Source of the DNA: Sipunculus nudus
Taxonomy: Eukaryota; Annelida; Sipuncula; Golfingiida; Sipunculidae
Direction of reading: 5' to 3'
Assembly (NCBI GenBank): GCA_026874595.1
Contig: CM049316.1
Location: 43,477,695 to 43,541,694 of the forward strand
Length of the DNA: 64,000 nucleotides
The translations under genes and the position numbers were made by a program. This document shows, one piece after another, positions 45,008 through 57,468 of this stretch (position 1 is the first letter of the stretch; each line of letters opens with the position of its first letter). A model generated the notes under the pieces. The model was given only the letters and a program-made list of their open reading frames with translations, did no database searches and was not told the origin of the DNA.

Positions 45008-47847
45008 ACTAGTGGCCCATGGGCCATGACGCTCAGCTGAATTCAAGTAATGATGAACAATGAGCAAAATGACTGCCAGAGTGCCAAAAAATCATGAATT
45101 TTGGGTTTCAGTGGGCCTTTACGACAGATGACCACTTCAATTGAAGGTCTCATAAATAGAAGAAAAATGCATAAAAATTTGAAAAAATACCGGTAGTATA
45201 GTGCCACCAGTCTGCAGGAACTAATGAAACACTCCATGACCAATATATATCCAAAGAATCATGGTAATCAATGCAGTAGTTATTCAGATACTTGAGCTTT
45301 TGTATCAAATTTTTAATTATTCTGAGGGGTACTTATGAGCCCCAAAAGCTCAGAGGATATGGGTAACAGAGACCTAATTTCAAGTTTCTACAGAGACTTT
45401 TTACTGACTTCCCTTGATGTCAAGTTAGAAGATTCCAGGTCCAGCAGTTACATTTTGTGCCCTGTTAACAGATGACAGCTTCTTTGAAAATATCAAAAAT
45501 TCATAAAAATTAAAAAAAATACAGGTGGCGCCACAAGTTTGCAGGAACTGATCGAACACTCAATGACCAATATTCATGCAAAGAATCATGGTGATCAATG
45601 CAGTAGTTATTCAGATACTCAAGTTTTTGTTTCAAATTTTTAATTATTCTGAGGGATGCTTATGGGCCACAAAGCTAAGAGGATATGGGTAACAGAGGCC
45701 TAATTTCAAGTTTCCTTAGGGACTTTTCATGGACCTCCCTTGATGTCAAGTTAGAAGATTCCAGGTCGAGCAATTATGATTCGTCACTGTTAAAAGATGA
45801 CAGCTTTGAAAGTATCAGAAACAGAGAAAAAAAATTTGTAAAAAATTTGAAATATATAGGTGGCCCCACCAGTTTGCAAGAACTGATGGAACACTCCATG
45901 AACAGTATTCATGCAAAGAATCATGGTGATCAATGCAGTAGTTATTCAGATACTTAAGCTTTTGTGTCAATTTTTTAATTAATGTGAGGGGTACTTATGA
46001 GCCCCAAAGCTCATGAAATATGGGTAAAAGGGAATTAATTTCAGGTTTCCAAGGATATTTTTCATGGACCTCCCTTGATGTCAAGTTAGAAGGTTTCAGG
46101 TCCAGCGGTTATGATTTGTGCTCTGTTAAAAGATGACAGCTTCTTTGAAAATATCAAAAATTAAGAAAAAAATCATAAAAATTAGAAAAAATACAGTTGG
46201 TGCCACCAGTCTGCAGGAATTGATGGAACCCTCCATGAATAATATTCATGCAAAGAATCATGGTGATCAAGGCAGTAGTTATTCAGATACTGAGCCTTTT
46301 GTATCAATTTTTTTATTATTCTGGGGTATACTTTGGAGACCCATAGCTCAGAGAATATGGGTAAAAGAGACCTAATTTCAAGTTTTCAAAGAGACTTTTC
46401 ATGGACCTCCCAGGATGTCAAGTTAGAAAATTGTTATGATTTGTTCCCTGTTAACAAATGACAGCTTCTTTAAAAATATCAAAAATTAAGAAAAAAATTT
46501 GGTAAAAATTATAAAAAATACAGGTGGTGCACCAGTTTGCAGGAACTGATGGAACCCTCCATCATCAATATCCATGCAAAGAATCATGGTGATCAATGCA
46601 GTAGTTATTCAAATACTCAAGCTTTTGTATCAATTTTTTTAATATTCTGGGGGATATTTCGGAGACCCATAGCTCAGAGAATACAGGTAACAGAGACCTA
46701 ATTTCAGGTTCCAAGGAGATTTTTTATGGACCTCTCTGGATGTTAAGTTAGAAAATTCCAGGTCCAGTGGTTATGATTTGTGCCCTTTTCACAGATGACA
46801 GCCTCTTTGAAGGTATAAAAAGTGAGAAAAAAAATTGTAAAAATTAGAAAAATACAGGTGGCATCACTAGTTTGCAGGAACTAACAGAACACTCCATGAT
46901 CAAAATTCATGCAAGGAATTATGGTGATAAATGCAGTAGTTATTTAGATACTGAAGCTTTTGTGTCAATTTTTTTATTATTCTGGGGGGTACTTTCAAGA
47001 CCCATAGCTCAGAGAATATGGGTAACAGAGACCTAATTTCAAGTTTTCACAGAGACTTTTCATGGACCTCCCAGGATGTCAAATTAGAAGATTCCAGGTC
47101 CAGCAGTTATAATTTGTGCCCTGTTAACAGAAGACAGCTTCTTTGAAAAAATAAAAAAATAAGAAAAAAATTCGTAAAATTAGAAAAAATTTAGGTGGCG
47201 ACCACCAGTTTGCAGGAACTGAAGGAACCCTCTATGATCAATATCCATGCAAAGAATCATTGTGATCAATGCAGTGGTTATTCAGATACTTGAGCTTTTG
47301 TGTCAAATTTTTTATTATTCTGGGGCGTACTTTCAAGACCCATATCTCAGGGAATATGGGTAACAGAGTCCTAATTTCAGGTTTACAAGGAGATTTTTCA
47401 TTGATCTCCCTGGATGTCAAGTAAGAAAATTCTAGGTCCAGCGGTTACGATTTGTGCCCTGTTAACAGCCAAACGGCTGGACAGACAGACGCCGGACGAA
47501 GAGTGATCACTATAGCTCAGATGACTTTCAGTCAGTTGAGCTAAAAATTAGAAAAATACAGGTGGCGCCACCAGTTTGCAGGAAATCACAGAACACTCCA
47601 TGATCAATATTTTTATTATTCTAGGGGGTACTTCAGAGACCCATAGCTCTTAGAATATGGGTAACAGAGACCTAATTTGAGGTTTCCAAGGAGATTTTTT
47701 ATGGTCCTCTCTGGATGTCAAGTTAGAAGATTTCAGGTCCAGTGGTTATGATTTGTGCCCTGTTAATGGACGGCCAGACGGATGGACGCCAGACAAAGGG
47801 TGATCTCTATAGCTCAGATGACTTTCAGTCAGCTGAGCTAAAAATGC
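45008..47847 (+). mobile_element. Pearl/HINE-like element with eight tandem 330-bp units
   Basis: The 5' end CTAGTGGCCCATGGGCCATG is followed by GCTCAGCTGAA. Units start at the GGTGG-GCCACC motif near 45201, 45528, 45863, 46200, 46527, 46861, 47198 and 47565, with steps of 327-337 bp and one of 367 bp. Each has TGCAGGAACTGATGGAAC, AATCATGGTGATCAATGCAG, GGGTAACAGAGACCTAATTT and CCCTGTTAACAG. The seventh carries its own GGACAGACAGACGCCGGACG tract and CAGTTGAGCTAAAAA end; the eighth has an internal deletion and ends GGACGCCAGACAAAGG then CAGCTGAGCTAAAAA. Scattered short ORFs are not conserved from unit to unit. Confidence 0.8.
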
Positions 47848-48029
47848 ATGCCGCGGTGCAGGTTCATATGAAAACTCTCAACATACATTCCAAATTAGAT
47901 AATGAATCTTATAACCCTACTACTGAAGAAACTGTTCTTCGAAACTTGCCAAAGTCGAGTTTTTTGCCCCCTCTCCCATGGGGGTGGGGGTTTAGGAGAG
48001 CATAAGTCATTTACTTTCTTATTAAAAAG

Positions 48030-48505
48030 GACCAAGGACTATAAAAACAAAGACAAGCAACCATGGCCCCCATGCTTTATGTTGATTTACTGAACCTTTC
48101 TGGGAAATGGCACGTATACATGCAATAACGTCATAGTGCACTATGATGTTATGACTCTCCCCAAATATGGCCAGATCGTCACTTCCTAAACATCCCAGTG
48201 TAAGCAGATATGCAATATAGACCCCCAAAAAACACCAGAGCTCATTCCGGGCTTTTTTAAACATGAATCTGCCCCAAATTTGATCAATTGTTCTTTGTAT
48301 CAGTGTCATGCTTTCCTGAAAATTCCATCAAACTCTATAAACATAAAACAATTAACAACCGTGGCCTACCCCCCCCCCCCCCCCCATCCGGCCGCCGCTG
48401 TACTTTGATTTACCAACACTTTTCAGGGAAACCGTATATGCACATGGAGTGACGTCATTGTCCTCAGGACGTCAAAAATATGGCCATATCGCCAGCTGCG
48501 TATAC
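48030..48505. repeat. Dispersed repeat with two cores of about 320 bp
   Basis: AACCATGGCCCCCATGC, TGATTTACTGAACCTTTC, AATAACGTCAT and ATATGGCCAGATCG recur as CAACCGTGGCCTACC, TGATTTACCAACACTTTTC, TGACGTCATTG and ATATGGCCATATCG. A C-run lies at 48369-48385. The middle part matches 51750-51900. A full CRE, TGACGTCA, is at 48450-48457. Confidence 0.65.
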
Positions 48506-49156
48506 AAACAAAGGACCCATGGGTCACGGCGCTCAGCTGATCGTGATTGGACTATAAATGTTTCTCCACAGTGATACTATATCGAGTCGATAAAGCTTAT
48601 GAATATCATGGACATGTTGGGCTATTATAAAGGAATGTAATGTAATATGTGAGTAAATGATAAATGAAATTACCTGACTGATGGATTAATAGAGTAAAAT
48701 ATAGTGGTTTATTTTTTATTTATTTAGGAGGGGTTGAAAATTGTGATATATTTGAGCAAATATGAATGCAATGACAGCAGTAATAAGCAGTAGTAGAATG
48801 ATGATAAGGCTATTTGTTGAAGGACCTAAAGTGTATGGTAGTCTGCAAGCTTTCAATTTGACAGATATGATGTTATGATTAACTATGCTGATGAAGTGAT
48901 TTATGAATTTGTGACTGTATGACACAATATCTCTTTAGTCTTGACAAGGTACATTACTGTGATGCCCACTATGTCTACATATTACACAATATTGACATAA
49001 TTTCTGGCATGTACATAGGTACCTATGGACGAATAGTTATACAAAATATAACTATGTATAAATATATCTGATTCATCTTGTTCTTGCTTACTGAGGCTGA
49101 CTTTGGGATGGGGTTCGGAGAAGGGAAAAGTGAGGGCAGCACGAAGGTGGATGTAG
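48506..49156. other. CCATGG-type 5' end followed by unassigned sequence
   Basis: CAAAGGACCCATGGGTCACG and GCGCTCAGCTGATCG at 48508-48542 are the 5' signature of family A/B elements. Beyond about 48560 I recognise little except ATTGACATAATTTCTGGCAT near 48990, a family B fragment. Confidence 0.5.
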
Positions 49157-49411
49157 AAATATTCTATTGTAATGTTTTTCATTTATATAAGAATATGAAA
49201 AGCTAAGAGGAAAGGGGCCCTCCTACTTGGTTATAGTAAAGTTCTAAATATATGATTGCAAACTAATACTCTGACAAGACTGTCATGAAGAAAAACAGTA
49301 AAAGTTTTGAGATACTGTGATGCATATAAAAATTAACAGATGGACAGGCAAGTGGACAGAATGGACTAATACCTTTATTTCACTTTCAAGGGAATAATGC
49401 ATTTAAGTTTA
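49157..49411 (+). repeat. Dispersed repeat block shared with 19243-19497
   Basis: ATTCTATTGTAATG through GGGGCCCTCCTACTTGG to CAAGGGAATAATGCATTTAA. Near-identical to the other copy, with abrupt divergence at both edges. Confidence 0.8.
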
Positions 49412-50190
49412 TATATAATCCTAATTTTTTAAGCATATCCACTTTTTCCATTAAGAAGTTTTTATCTGAATCATTTTTTTACTTACAGGTTTATAAATTT
49501 TTAATAAAAAAACCTGAAAATATAAGTTAAAATATTAGAATTGTTGCAAAAGTTGCAATCATTATATATACAGAGTAAAAAACTGAAACTATAAGTTAAA
49601 ATATTAGAATTGTTGCAAAAGTTGCAATCATCATATACCCAGAGTGTAGCTCATATTGGGTCATATTATGCATACACATATATTTTATTATTTTTAAATT
49701 ATAAATGTTTAAACTGAATTTACAAGAAAATAATGCCACAACATGGCATCTACAAGAATATTCCTTGAATCACTATTAAAAAGTTTTGCACATTGGAGTT
49801 TTCAGTACATGCTTAATTTTATTCACCAAAATAAAATAAAAGATTCAGTAAATTTGATAAAATAAAACATCTTTTCAAATAAAGTAAACACACTGTTGGT
49901 TGAATGAGGGACAAACAATATCATTGTGCTAATTACTATCCCAGTTTTAATTTATTTCTGGAATTAATAGTCAATTTCACACCTGGTGAAGTTTTTACTC
50001 TTCTGAAGTAAGGAATTACTTATCTCCTGAACATCCACACTTTCATAGCAATACACCACTTTGTGGACACAATTAAATGTACACTTAAATCATTGTAACC
50101 CTGGTGGTACAATACAAAATCTAAAATGTAGCATGTCCTAGAATAAGAATGAATCAAATACAGAAAATAATAACATTCATCTAGTTTATG
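49412..50190. other. Unassigned; small direct repeat
   Basis: A segment of about 60 bp (AAACTGAAACTATAAGTTAA, AATTGTTGCAAAAGTTGCAA) occurs twice in tandem at 49510-49640. Otherwise nothing recognised. Confidence 0.5.
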
Positions 50191-50197
50191 CACCATC

Positions 50198-50940
50198 GGG
50201 GGGGGGGGGGGGTGCCGGAGGGGGGGGGGGGGGGGTGCAGTGCAGAGGAGAAGCCTGCTGGTAGTGGCCAAGCTGACCCAAGGCAAGCTGCCTGGGGTGG
50301 GTTACATAATGAAGGTGAAGGCTGTACTACTAGGTGGGCTAGATGTAAACAACACTTGACATGGTGTATGAAAACATGAATAAAAGCTATTCTTTCCAAT
50401 CAATTTCTTTGAAATTTCAGATTTTAAAAGATTAAGTCCTTATGTATATATGCTGTGAAAATTAAATCAACAGTGCCAAAGTTGGACAAAACTTAAGGTA
50501 TTGATTTTTTATTTATGCTAATAACTTGAAAAATTTGCAAAATTCAGATCTAGTTTTGGGTAAACAGGCTGAATCTTGATTAAATAAAGTTATATTCCTG
50601 AAAAAAAGTCTCTAGGTTCAGCAATTCTCATGTTAGGTGAGTAAATATATTTCCTGATTTTAAAAAAAAAATGCATTATGTTTTGGCCCATAACTTCAAA
50701 ATAATACCCAATACTGACCTAATTTTTGGTATGTTCATAGAAAATGTATGAAAGAATGTGAATACTAAATACGATCAAAAACAGATCAGTGGTTTATATA
50801 AGCAAGCCTTGAAGTGTAACAATGGCTTTTTTATGGAAAACAGAGTTTTTTTCCCTTAATATCTCAAAGGAACAAAGTTCTATGACCCAATTTTCGGTAT
50901 GGTAGGAGATTTTGGGGACATCTAAAATTATGCCAACAGC
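50198..50940 (+). repeat. Family B copy opening with two poly-G runs
   Basis: G-runs near 50199-50212 and 50221-50235, then GAGAAGCCTGCTGG, GGCAAGCTGCCTGGGG, TTTCAGATTTTAAAAGATTA, GTGTAACAATGG (uninterrupted MITE target) and TATCTCAAAGGAAC. ORFs here read through the G-runs and are not genes. Confidence 0.7.
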
Positions 50941-51745
50941 CTGGGGAGCATAGAGATGTGCACTGAATGACCTACAGTCATCAAAGTGGGCTGCTTGACA
51001 ATGTAAGGGAATACAACAAGAGCCTTCAAAAAAATTCAATAACTAGCCTAATTTTGCAGCTTTTATTTTCAAATTTCAGATTTTAACAGGTTAAATCCTT
51101 TTGTATACATGCTGTGAAAATTAAATCCACAGTACTTACAGGAAAAAAACGTGCCGTGGCCAAATTTGGGCAAAATTTAAGGTACCAATTTTATATTTTT
51201 GCCAATATTTTAAAAAATTTAACAGATTTTTATCTAATTTTTGGAATACAATTAAATTTTGATTAATTAAAGTTGTATTACTGGAAAAAAGTCCCTACCT
51301 TTAACACTTTTGGTCTTAAGTGACCAAATATCTTCCTGATTTTTTTACAAAGTCCATTATGTTTGGGCCCATAACTTTTTTAAATTATATAATAATGACT
51401 TAATATCTGGCATGTACATAGGAACTATATAGAGGAATATTTATGGTAAATATGAAGAAAACCAGATGAGTGGTTTTGATATTAGGCAGTCCTGAAGTGT
51501 GAAAATAGATCTCTAATAAAAAAAAATGAGGTTTTTCCTTAATATCTCAAAGGAACGAAGTCCTATTGACCCAATTTTCGGCATGGTAGGAGATTTTGGG
51601 GACATCTAACTGTATGCCCAATTTCAGATTCGTAGGTCCAACAGTGTCAAAAGTGGCAGTCTTACGGACGGACATCCGGACAGACTATGGACAATGGACC
51701 ACGACTATAGATCAGATGACTTATAGTCAGCTGAGCTAATAAATA
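50941..51745 (+). repeat. Family B copy with complete 3' end
   Basis: GGGGAGCATAGAG, CAAGAGCCTTC, TTGGTCTTAAGTGACC, ACATCTAACTGTATGCC, GGACGGACATCCGGACAG, TAGATCAG-CAGCTGAGCTA and AATAAA. Closest to 34885-35672. Confidence 0.75.
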
Positions 51746-51980
51746 CTATGGACCCCCAATAAAACACTAGAACTTATTCCAGAGTTATTTCCACATGGTT
51801 ATCCCCCAAAATTAAATCAATTGTTCCTTGTATCATTGTCAAGCTACCCTGAAAATTTCATCAAACTCTGTTGAGGACTTTCTGGGTTATTGTGCTAACA
51901 GACAAACAGCTTAACAGACAGACAAGACATAAGCCCTCAAAAACATAACCCCCGCCGCTAGGCTTGGCGGAGGTAAAAAT
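51746..51980 (+). mobile_element. Pearl/HINE-like 3' portion with GGAGGTA hairpin
   Basis: GACCCCCAATAAAACAC, AATCAATTGTTCCTTGTATC (as at 48280), GACAAACAGCTTAACAGACA, then a hairpin ACCCCCGCC-gctaggctt-GGCGGAGGT followed by AAAA. Confidence 0.6.
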
Positions 51981-54170
51981 TCTGGCTCTCAGTCCCTCGA
52001 GTCAGCGAGGCTCCAAGTGAAGTATTCAAGTGCCCCCATATGACTGTTCTCTGTCCCTACTAAACTCACTGATACACCTCTGGTATAAAGGTCAGTAAAT
52101 GTTTAAAGATGATGATCCAAGTTTAATTTTAGTTGCTGTCAAAAGCATGAAACACATACTTATTGGTGTAAAACTGTTGTTATCCTGTGTCTTGTTGTTA
52201 GGCAGTAAACAGGCAGTAAAAGAAGATGCAACAGATCCGTTGTATATTTTGTGGCCTATTTTGTAGAAACTCTAACCATACAGCCATCGGACTCAATATA
52301 TGGCAGGGCCAAATAATATTGAGTCCATTTGAAATGGGCTACTTTTTATCCACTTTGGAAATTCACCAATGATAAAATGTTTGATGATATATGTCTAGTA
52401 AATATTGTACTAAATAGGAGAAACTGATTTTTTAAAGAGACTGAATCATCAAGTTTCAGTTTCAATGCTCTTTAGACCAGATGCACAAAAATAAAAAGCT
52501 CAGTCGCTTTCACAGTCTCTCTCTCTGCCGATTTCAATTACTGTAAATCATCATGAATTGCCATGTTTTCAGGAACCTTGTGTACTGTGTTTTAATTAAA
52601 ACGTGGGTATATGGCACATGTATAATCATGCTTGCTCGGGAACAATTATACTCTGTTTCACATGGCTCAAAACATGTTTTCCCAGATATTGAATAAATAT
52701 TACATCAGAATAAACCAGAAAGTGTCCATGACATAATTTACTGAAATAAAAATATCACATATATAACATAGATATATTAAGCAATTCTATAAACTGAAAT
52801 ATTAGATAACAGTATATATTTTTGGGACATGTTAATCACCTGACAAATGATACTAATAGGTAAGGCATGTAGCACAGTATTGTGTTATCAGTTATTTCAC
52901 AAGAGAAGCAAGAATGAAGGTTTTTGCTCTCCCTTTATCGAAACATCATTTGAAAGCTGATTTTCAGGAGAATAGTGATCTGACATTTTCAGATCTTAAT
53001 AAAATATAAAGAAAAACTTCACATTGAAACATTATATATTGGGTGATTAAGATAAAAAGTCCCGAACTTTAGGGGTTAATAATGTCAGTTGTTGGTAGTT
53101 GAAGTGTAGAAAGATGTGTATAAAATGAAAAGGTTTCTAAGTTTCATCAGTCCAGGAGTTCAACTTCCTAATTTATGACAAGAATAAATATTTAATTTGC
53201 ATAGTGAAATTTGTTTTATCCAGTGATGGGTACTGCATGTTGCACCTGGAAGTTGGTGTCAAGAACAGATCGACACTGACTGCCAGGTGCCTTAGTGAAA
53301 AATGCTATTAATTAATCTGATAAATTTTGACATTTTTTAAGGAAACACCTAAACTGAGATACTAAATATTGGATCTTTTCACTAATATTGCCTACAAGAA
53401 CTTTATACATTCGTCAATTATGGTGATTTCATCATTGTATTTTGAGTATTTCTGAAGTTTTAACTTTTGAAAAAAGTCAAAATGGTCATTTCTCATTTAA
53501 GAGGGTACGGAATTTACATACAACCCTGTATGCTAAGTTTCCAACATTTATTAAACCACTTAAGTCAAATACTGTGTTACAGAAGAGCCTTGTTGAGTAC
53601 TTCTTTCAGAGATAATAATGAACATTCACAACTTTCCTTCACTATTTCACTTGATTAATTTAAAAAGGGGATGGAATCTATGGACACTTGCCTTGATAAA
53701 GTATATTATAGAATCCTTCATCCTGTATGATGAGGATTCTCAAATGCTTTACTCCCTGACTGGTAAAGTTTCCTAACTTATAATTAGACATTTTTTTATG
53801 GACAGCACTGAACCTCCAGTTCTACATGTAAATTTTTGACTGTGAACAAAGACTACATGCTTCCTGCACAACAAGCTAACTGCTGGCCCATATAACCAAT
53901 ATTACTGGCCATGGTATATATATTTTTCAAAGTCCATAACTACTAAGAGTCACATTACATCATACTTTATAATTCATTCTGATGAGTTACCTGTTAGAAA
54001 AGTTACAGCTTGATAAACAAATGTCTAAGGATTGGATGAAACATGAAAACAGGCGAAATCAGCATGCTTTCTCATGTGATGTTTTATTAATTCAACCATA
54101 AAATTAACTTGTACTGTTGTAAGGGTCATTAAACAAAAGTAGACCTCCAAACCTTTAAAATAATACATAA
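51981..54170. other. Long stretch with no recognised gene
   Basis: A hairpin segment at 52273-52345 is the reverse copy of 44316-44385. Otherwise AT-rich, with no exon, RNA or repeat family that I can support. Confidence 0.4.
52273..52345. repeat. Short hairpin repeat, copy 2 (reverse)
   Basis: GGACTCAATATATGGCAGGG and ATATTGAGTCC form an 11-bp stem. Homology to 44316-44385 on the opposite strand extends beyond the stem on both sides. Confidence 0.55.
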
Positions 54171-54174
54171 TTTG

Positions 54175-54845
54175 AATGAACATAGGTGCCAGAGAACATA
54201 GGTGCCAGAGAACACACTTGCCAGAGAACAAAGGTTGAAGAGAACATATAGGTACAAGGGAACACAGGTCCCAGAGAACATACATACCAGAGAACATGGG
54301 GCTCTGAGAATATGGGCCCAAGAGAATATAGGTACTAGGGAACACAGGTCCCAGAGAATATAGGTCCAAGAGAATATAGGTCAGAGATCATAGGTCCAAG
54401 GGAACATAGGTACCAGGGAGCATTATAAGGTACCTGGGAAAATAGGTCCAAGAGAACATAGACGCCAGAGAAAATAGGTACCAGAGAACATAGGTCCAAG
54501 AGAACATAGGTGCCAGGGAACATAGGTCAAAGAGAACATAGGTACCAGATAACATACCGTAGGTGCCAGAGAACACGGGTACAATTTAACATGCATAAGT
54601 GCCAGAGAACATATATTGATACCAAGGATCATAGGTCCCAGAGACTATAGGGGATAGGGAACACAGGTTCCCGAGAACATAGGTCCAGAGCATTGGTACC
54701 AGAGAACATGCATATGTACCAGTGTACAAAGGTGCCAGAGAACATAGGTCAAGAGACCACAGGTCCGAGGGAACATAGGTACCAGAGAACATAGCTACTT
54801 GGGAACTTAGGTAGCAGAGAATATAGGAACCAGGGACCATAGCAG
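54175..54845. repeat. 16-bp tandem repeat
   Basis: About 40 imperfect copies of GAACATAGGTACCAGA, with GGTCCAAG and GGTGCCAG variants. Minus-strand frames of 60-120 codons read through it in several frames because stops are rare in the unit; not genes. Confidence 0.9.
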
Positions 54846-55223
54846 AAAAAATGTTTACAGAATAAATTCCCATAGCTTGCTCTACAAATAAATTCCAATA
54901 GCTTGTTCTTCTTCTATCATTTTCCATAGCCTTAATCAATATGTTATCAGACATGGAACTGTCGTCTCTTAGAGAGACATGATTACCTTACATTTGTTCC
55001 TCTGTGTTCTGTCATAATTATAAGAACTGCTAGGACGAGACAAGTAGCACCTTGGTCACTGCCATTACAAAACTCGTTTTGACCAATACATCATATACAC
55101 TTATCCATCATACATGATTCTAGACAATCACTGCTAAAAAAGGTATTATTTTCTTCGTTGTATAAGGTATTTTGTATATATAACAAGATGTAACATACAT
55201 CCTGAACACTGAACACTTTTATA
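54846..55223. other. Unassigned sequence
   Basis: AATAAATTCC-ATAGCTTG is repeated at 54860 and 54888. Nothing else seen. Confidence 0.4.
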
Positions 55224-55643
55224 CACTGCCAAAAATAAAAGAAAAATTTTCTTGCCTCACTCCCTATAATTTCTAACTATAAGGAAAAATATCTTGTGGC
55301 AAGACATTTTTTCTTGGTAGTGGGACAAGAAAAGTTTTCTTATTATGGAAAAGAAAATTTTTTTATATCAAGATAAAAAGATATTCCTCTGATAAGATAA
55401 TTCTTCCAGCTATCAGAAAAAAATATATCTTATGGCAAGAAATAATATTACACATCCACAAAAAAAAATTTCTTTCTATAAGAAAAAAGATCCTCTGACA
55501 AAAAATATTTTTGTCCATAAGAATTTATTGTCTTACACTGGTCGAGAAAATATTTCTTCTGACAAGATCATATATCTAGTCATAAGAAAATTAAAATAAA
55601 TTTTCTTGAAGATTTCTTAATCAGAAAATTTTTTTTGGCAGTG
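55224..55643. mobile_element. Tc1/mariner-type MITE
   Basis: It is 420 bp long with ends CACTGCCAAAAATAAAAG and, read inward from the right, CACTGCCAAAAAAAATTT. TA flanks both sides (55222-55223, 55644-55645). The interior is full of TCTTGTGGCAAGA- and TTTTCTTA-type words, giving many short internal inverted repeats. No ORF. Confidence 0.82.
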
Positions 55644-55645
55644 TA

Positions 55646-56016
55646 CAGTTGTGGATAAGTCAAACATAATTTTGTGGACTGATTCTTTTTGTGTGGTTGT
55701 GGTCAGGATCTGACGTCTCATCCAACATAATTTGGTTAGACCATGTTGCAACTTGTCTGGCACGCAAATGAGGTCAGACAGGATCCTACAAGGAATCACT
55801 CTAAATTGCATACATCATATATATATAAGGGGTTGTCCAAGATAACAGATGTTTATTACGCATTCAAGCAACACATGCAACCAGAAGAATACCACAATCT
55901 GAGGCAAGAAATAACTTACAACTTTACTCAAAATGAATGAAAATATTTATTATATAAAATTAACTAAAGCCATGGTCACAGTTCACACATATTCACTAAC
56001 TGTGCTATTTTAATTA
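55646..56016. other. Unassigned sequence
   Basis: Short ORFs on both strands (55617-55811, 55743-55940) without recognisable domains. Confidence 0.4.
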
Positions 56017-57468
56017 CAGTTGAACCTGCCCAAAAGACCACCCGTCTAATAAGACCATCTGTGAGTAAATCAAAAGCATTCACATCAACTGGTTGAAACT
56101 GACCTGCCTAGTAAGACCACCTGTGAATAGATCTACTCCGGAACTGTCCACTAATGAGGGCCATCTGGCAGGTTAAGCCTGCTGGTGGTACAAACAGTGC
56201 TTGCTCAAGCACTCCCTGGTCATATTATATAGCATTTACCCTGTTGATGAAAGTCAGCTACTTTCTGTGTAATCGCCTCTTTTTACACTATTATTTCAAC
56301 AGAATGAGTGAAGGAATTCCTGGATTATCTGTAAGAAGATGAATTGCCTCTGATTATTGGAAAACGGCCTGTTATTTAAAAAGGCCTATGACTTGTGTTT
56401 TTATGGCTAGTGTACCCTAAGCTACAAACCATGTCTCCATGTCTTGTCTCAACCATGTTGAAATCTCTTTAAAATTAAAATTTATTTTTTAAATCTGCCA
56501 ATCAGGTTGATTTAAAGCAGATATATCTTCAACCTCAAGGTGAGGTCTTAAACCTCAGAGTGAGAGGAGCCAAAACATTAGGAACCACCCCATCAGAAAC
56601 TGAGTTACAATCGAATATTATACATATGAAATATATAATACATTTGATTTGTCTTTGTTGTGTCCACCTGGTGCCATTATATGACCATAAGTAATCACCG
56701 GTGTATTATCTTTATTAATTTTTTGGTCAATGTCATTCAGTAGGAAATGGAACTTAGCTGTTTTATAAATGTTGAAATCTTCAGTAATTGTTAAATTTAT
56801 TTTTCACTATGACTTGATCAAAATTTTATATAACTTCATTATGTGAACTATTCTTTTTTATCTTAATTTATGCTTATGGCTGATCTTATTCTCTTAATAT
56901 GTTGACTGTTTGCAATACTTTTACAACAAGTCGTTAAGGATCCAGTGTAAAAAGCTCAATAGGTGTTAGGCAATTAAAAGTCATTATGTTTGAAAGATGT
57001 AATTGATATTTTTCAAAATTCTGTCATTAATCCAAATTATTCCCTAATTGATTATAATAGTTAAAAATTAGGCATGATATACACTGTCTTTGTCTTGTTT
57101 ACATTCATGAGGTGATTAGCACATGTATCCAGTCTGATCTATTTCTCCTGTGATATCAATTTTGGATTTTATTAAATCTCACGGCTTCTATGTGTGGCTT
57201 CAGAAGTTGCCTATGTTATCCATCTGGCAGCATTTAATTCTAATTATTCATGGTCATTTACAGATAAATCTAAGTGATAGGGACTCTAGATTATACACAC
57301 AGCCCTATGTCCAGCCTACTGCTGTGGGTCACAGCCTCTGGTCACTAGAGACTGTTTGTACCACCTGCAGGCCTGTGGTCAGCTTGCAGTGAGTTCCGGA
57401 TAAGGTCTATTAAGACCACTTTTGGCCAGTCCCACAGGTGGTCTTTTTACACAGGTTTCAATGTACTG
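56017..57468. mobile_element. Probable pogo-like TIR element, 1.45 kb
   Basis: The left end CAGTTGAACCTGCCCAAAAG is preceded by TA. The right end, read inward, is CAGTACATTGAAACCTG followed by AAAAAGACCACCTG; both ends carry AAGACCACC repeats (56027-56120, 57400-57440). The terminal match needs a 4-5-base gap, and TA is not clear on the right. No transposase ORF seen; the interior is unassigned. Confidence 0.5.

Noticed and set aside
50020-50399. Proline-rich minus-strand frames
   Set aside because: The prolines come from poly-G tracts read in reverse.
54025-54954. Overlapping minus-strand frames rich in SLGTY-type words
   Set aside because: These are three rotating frames of a 16-bp satellite, not a conserved protein.
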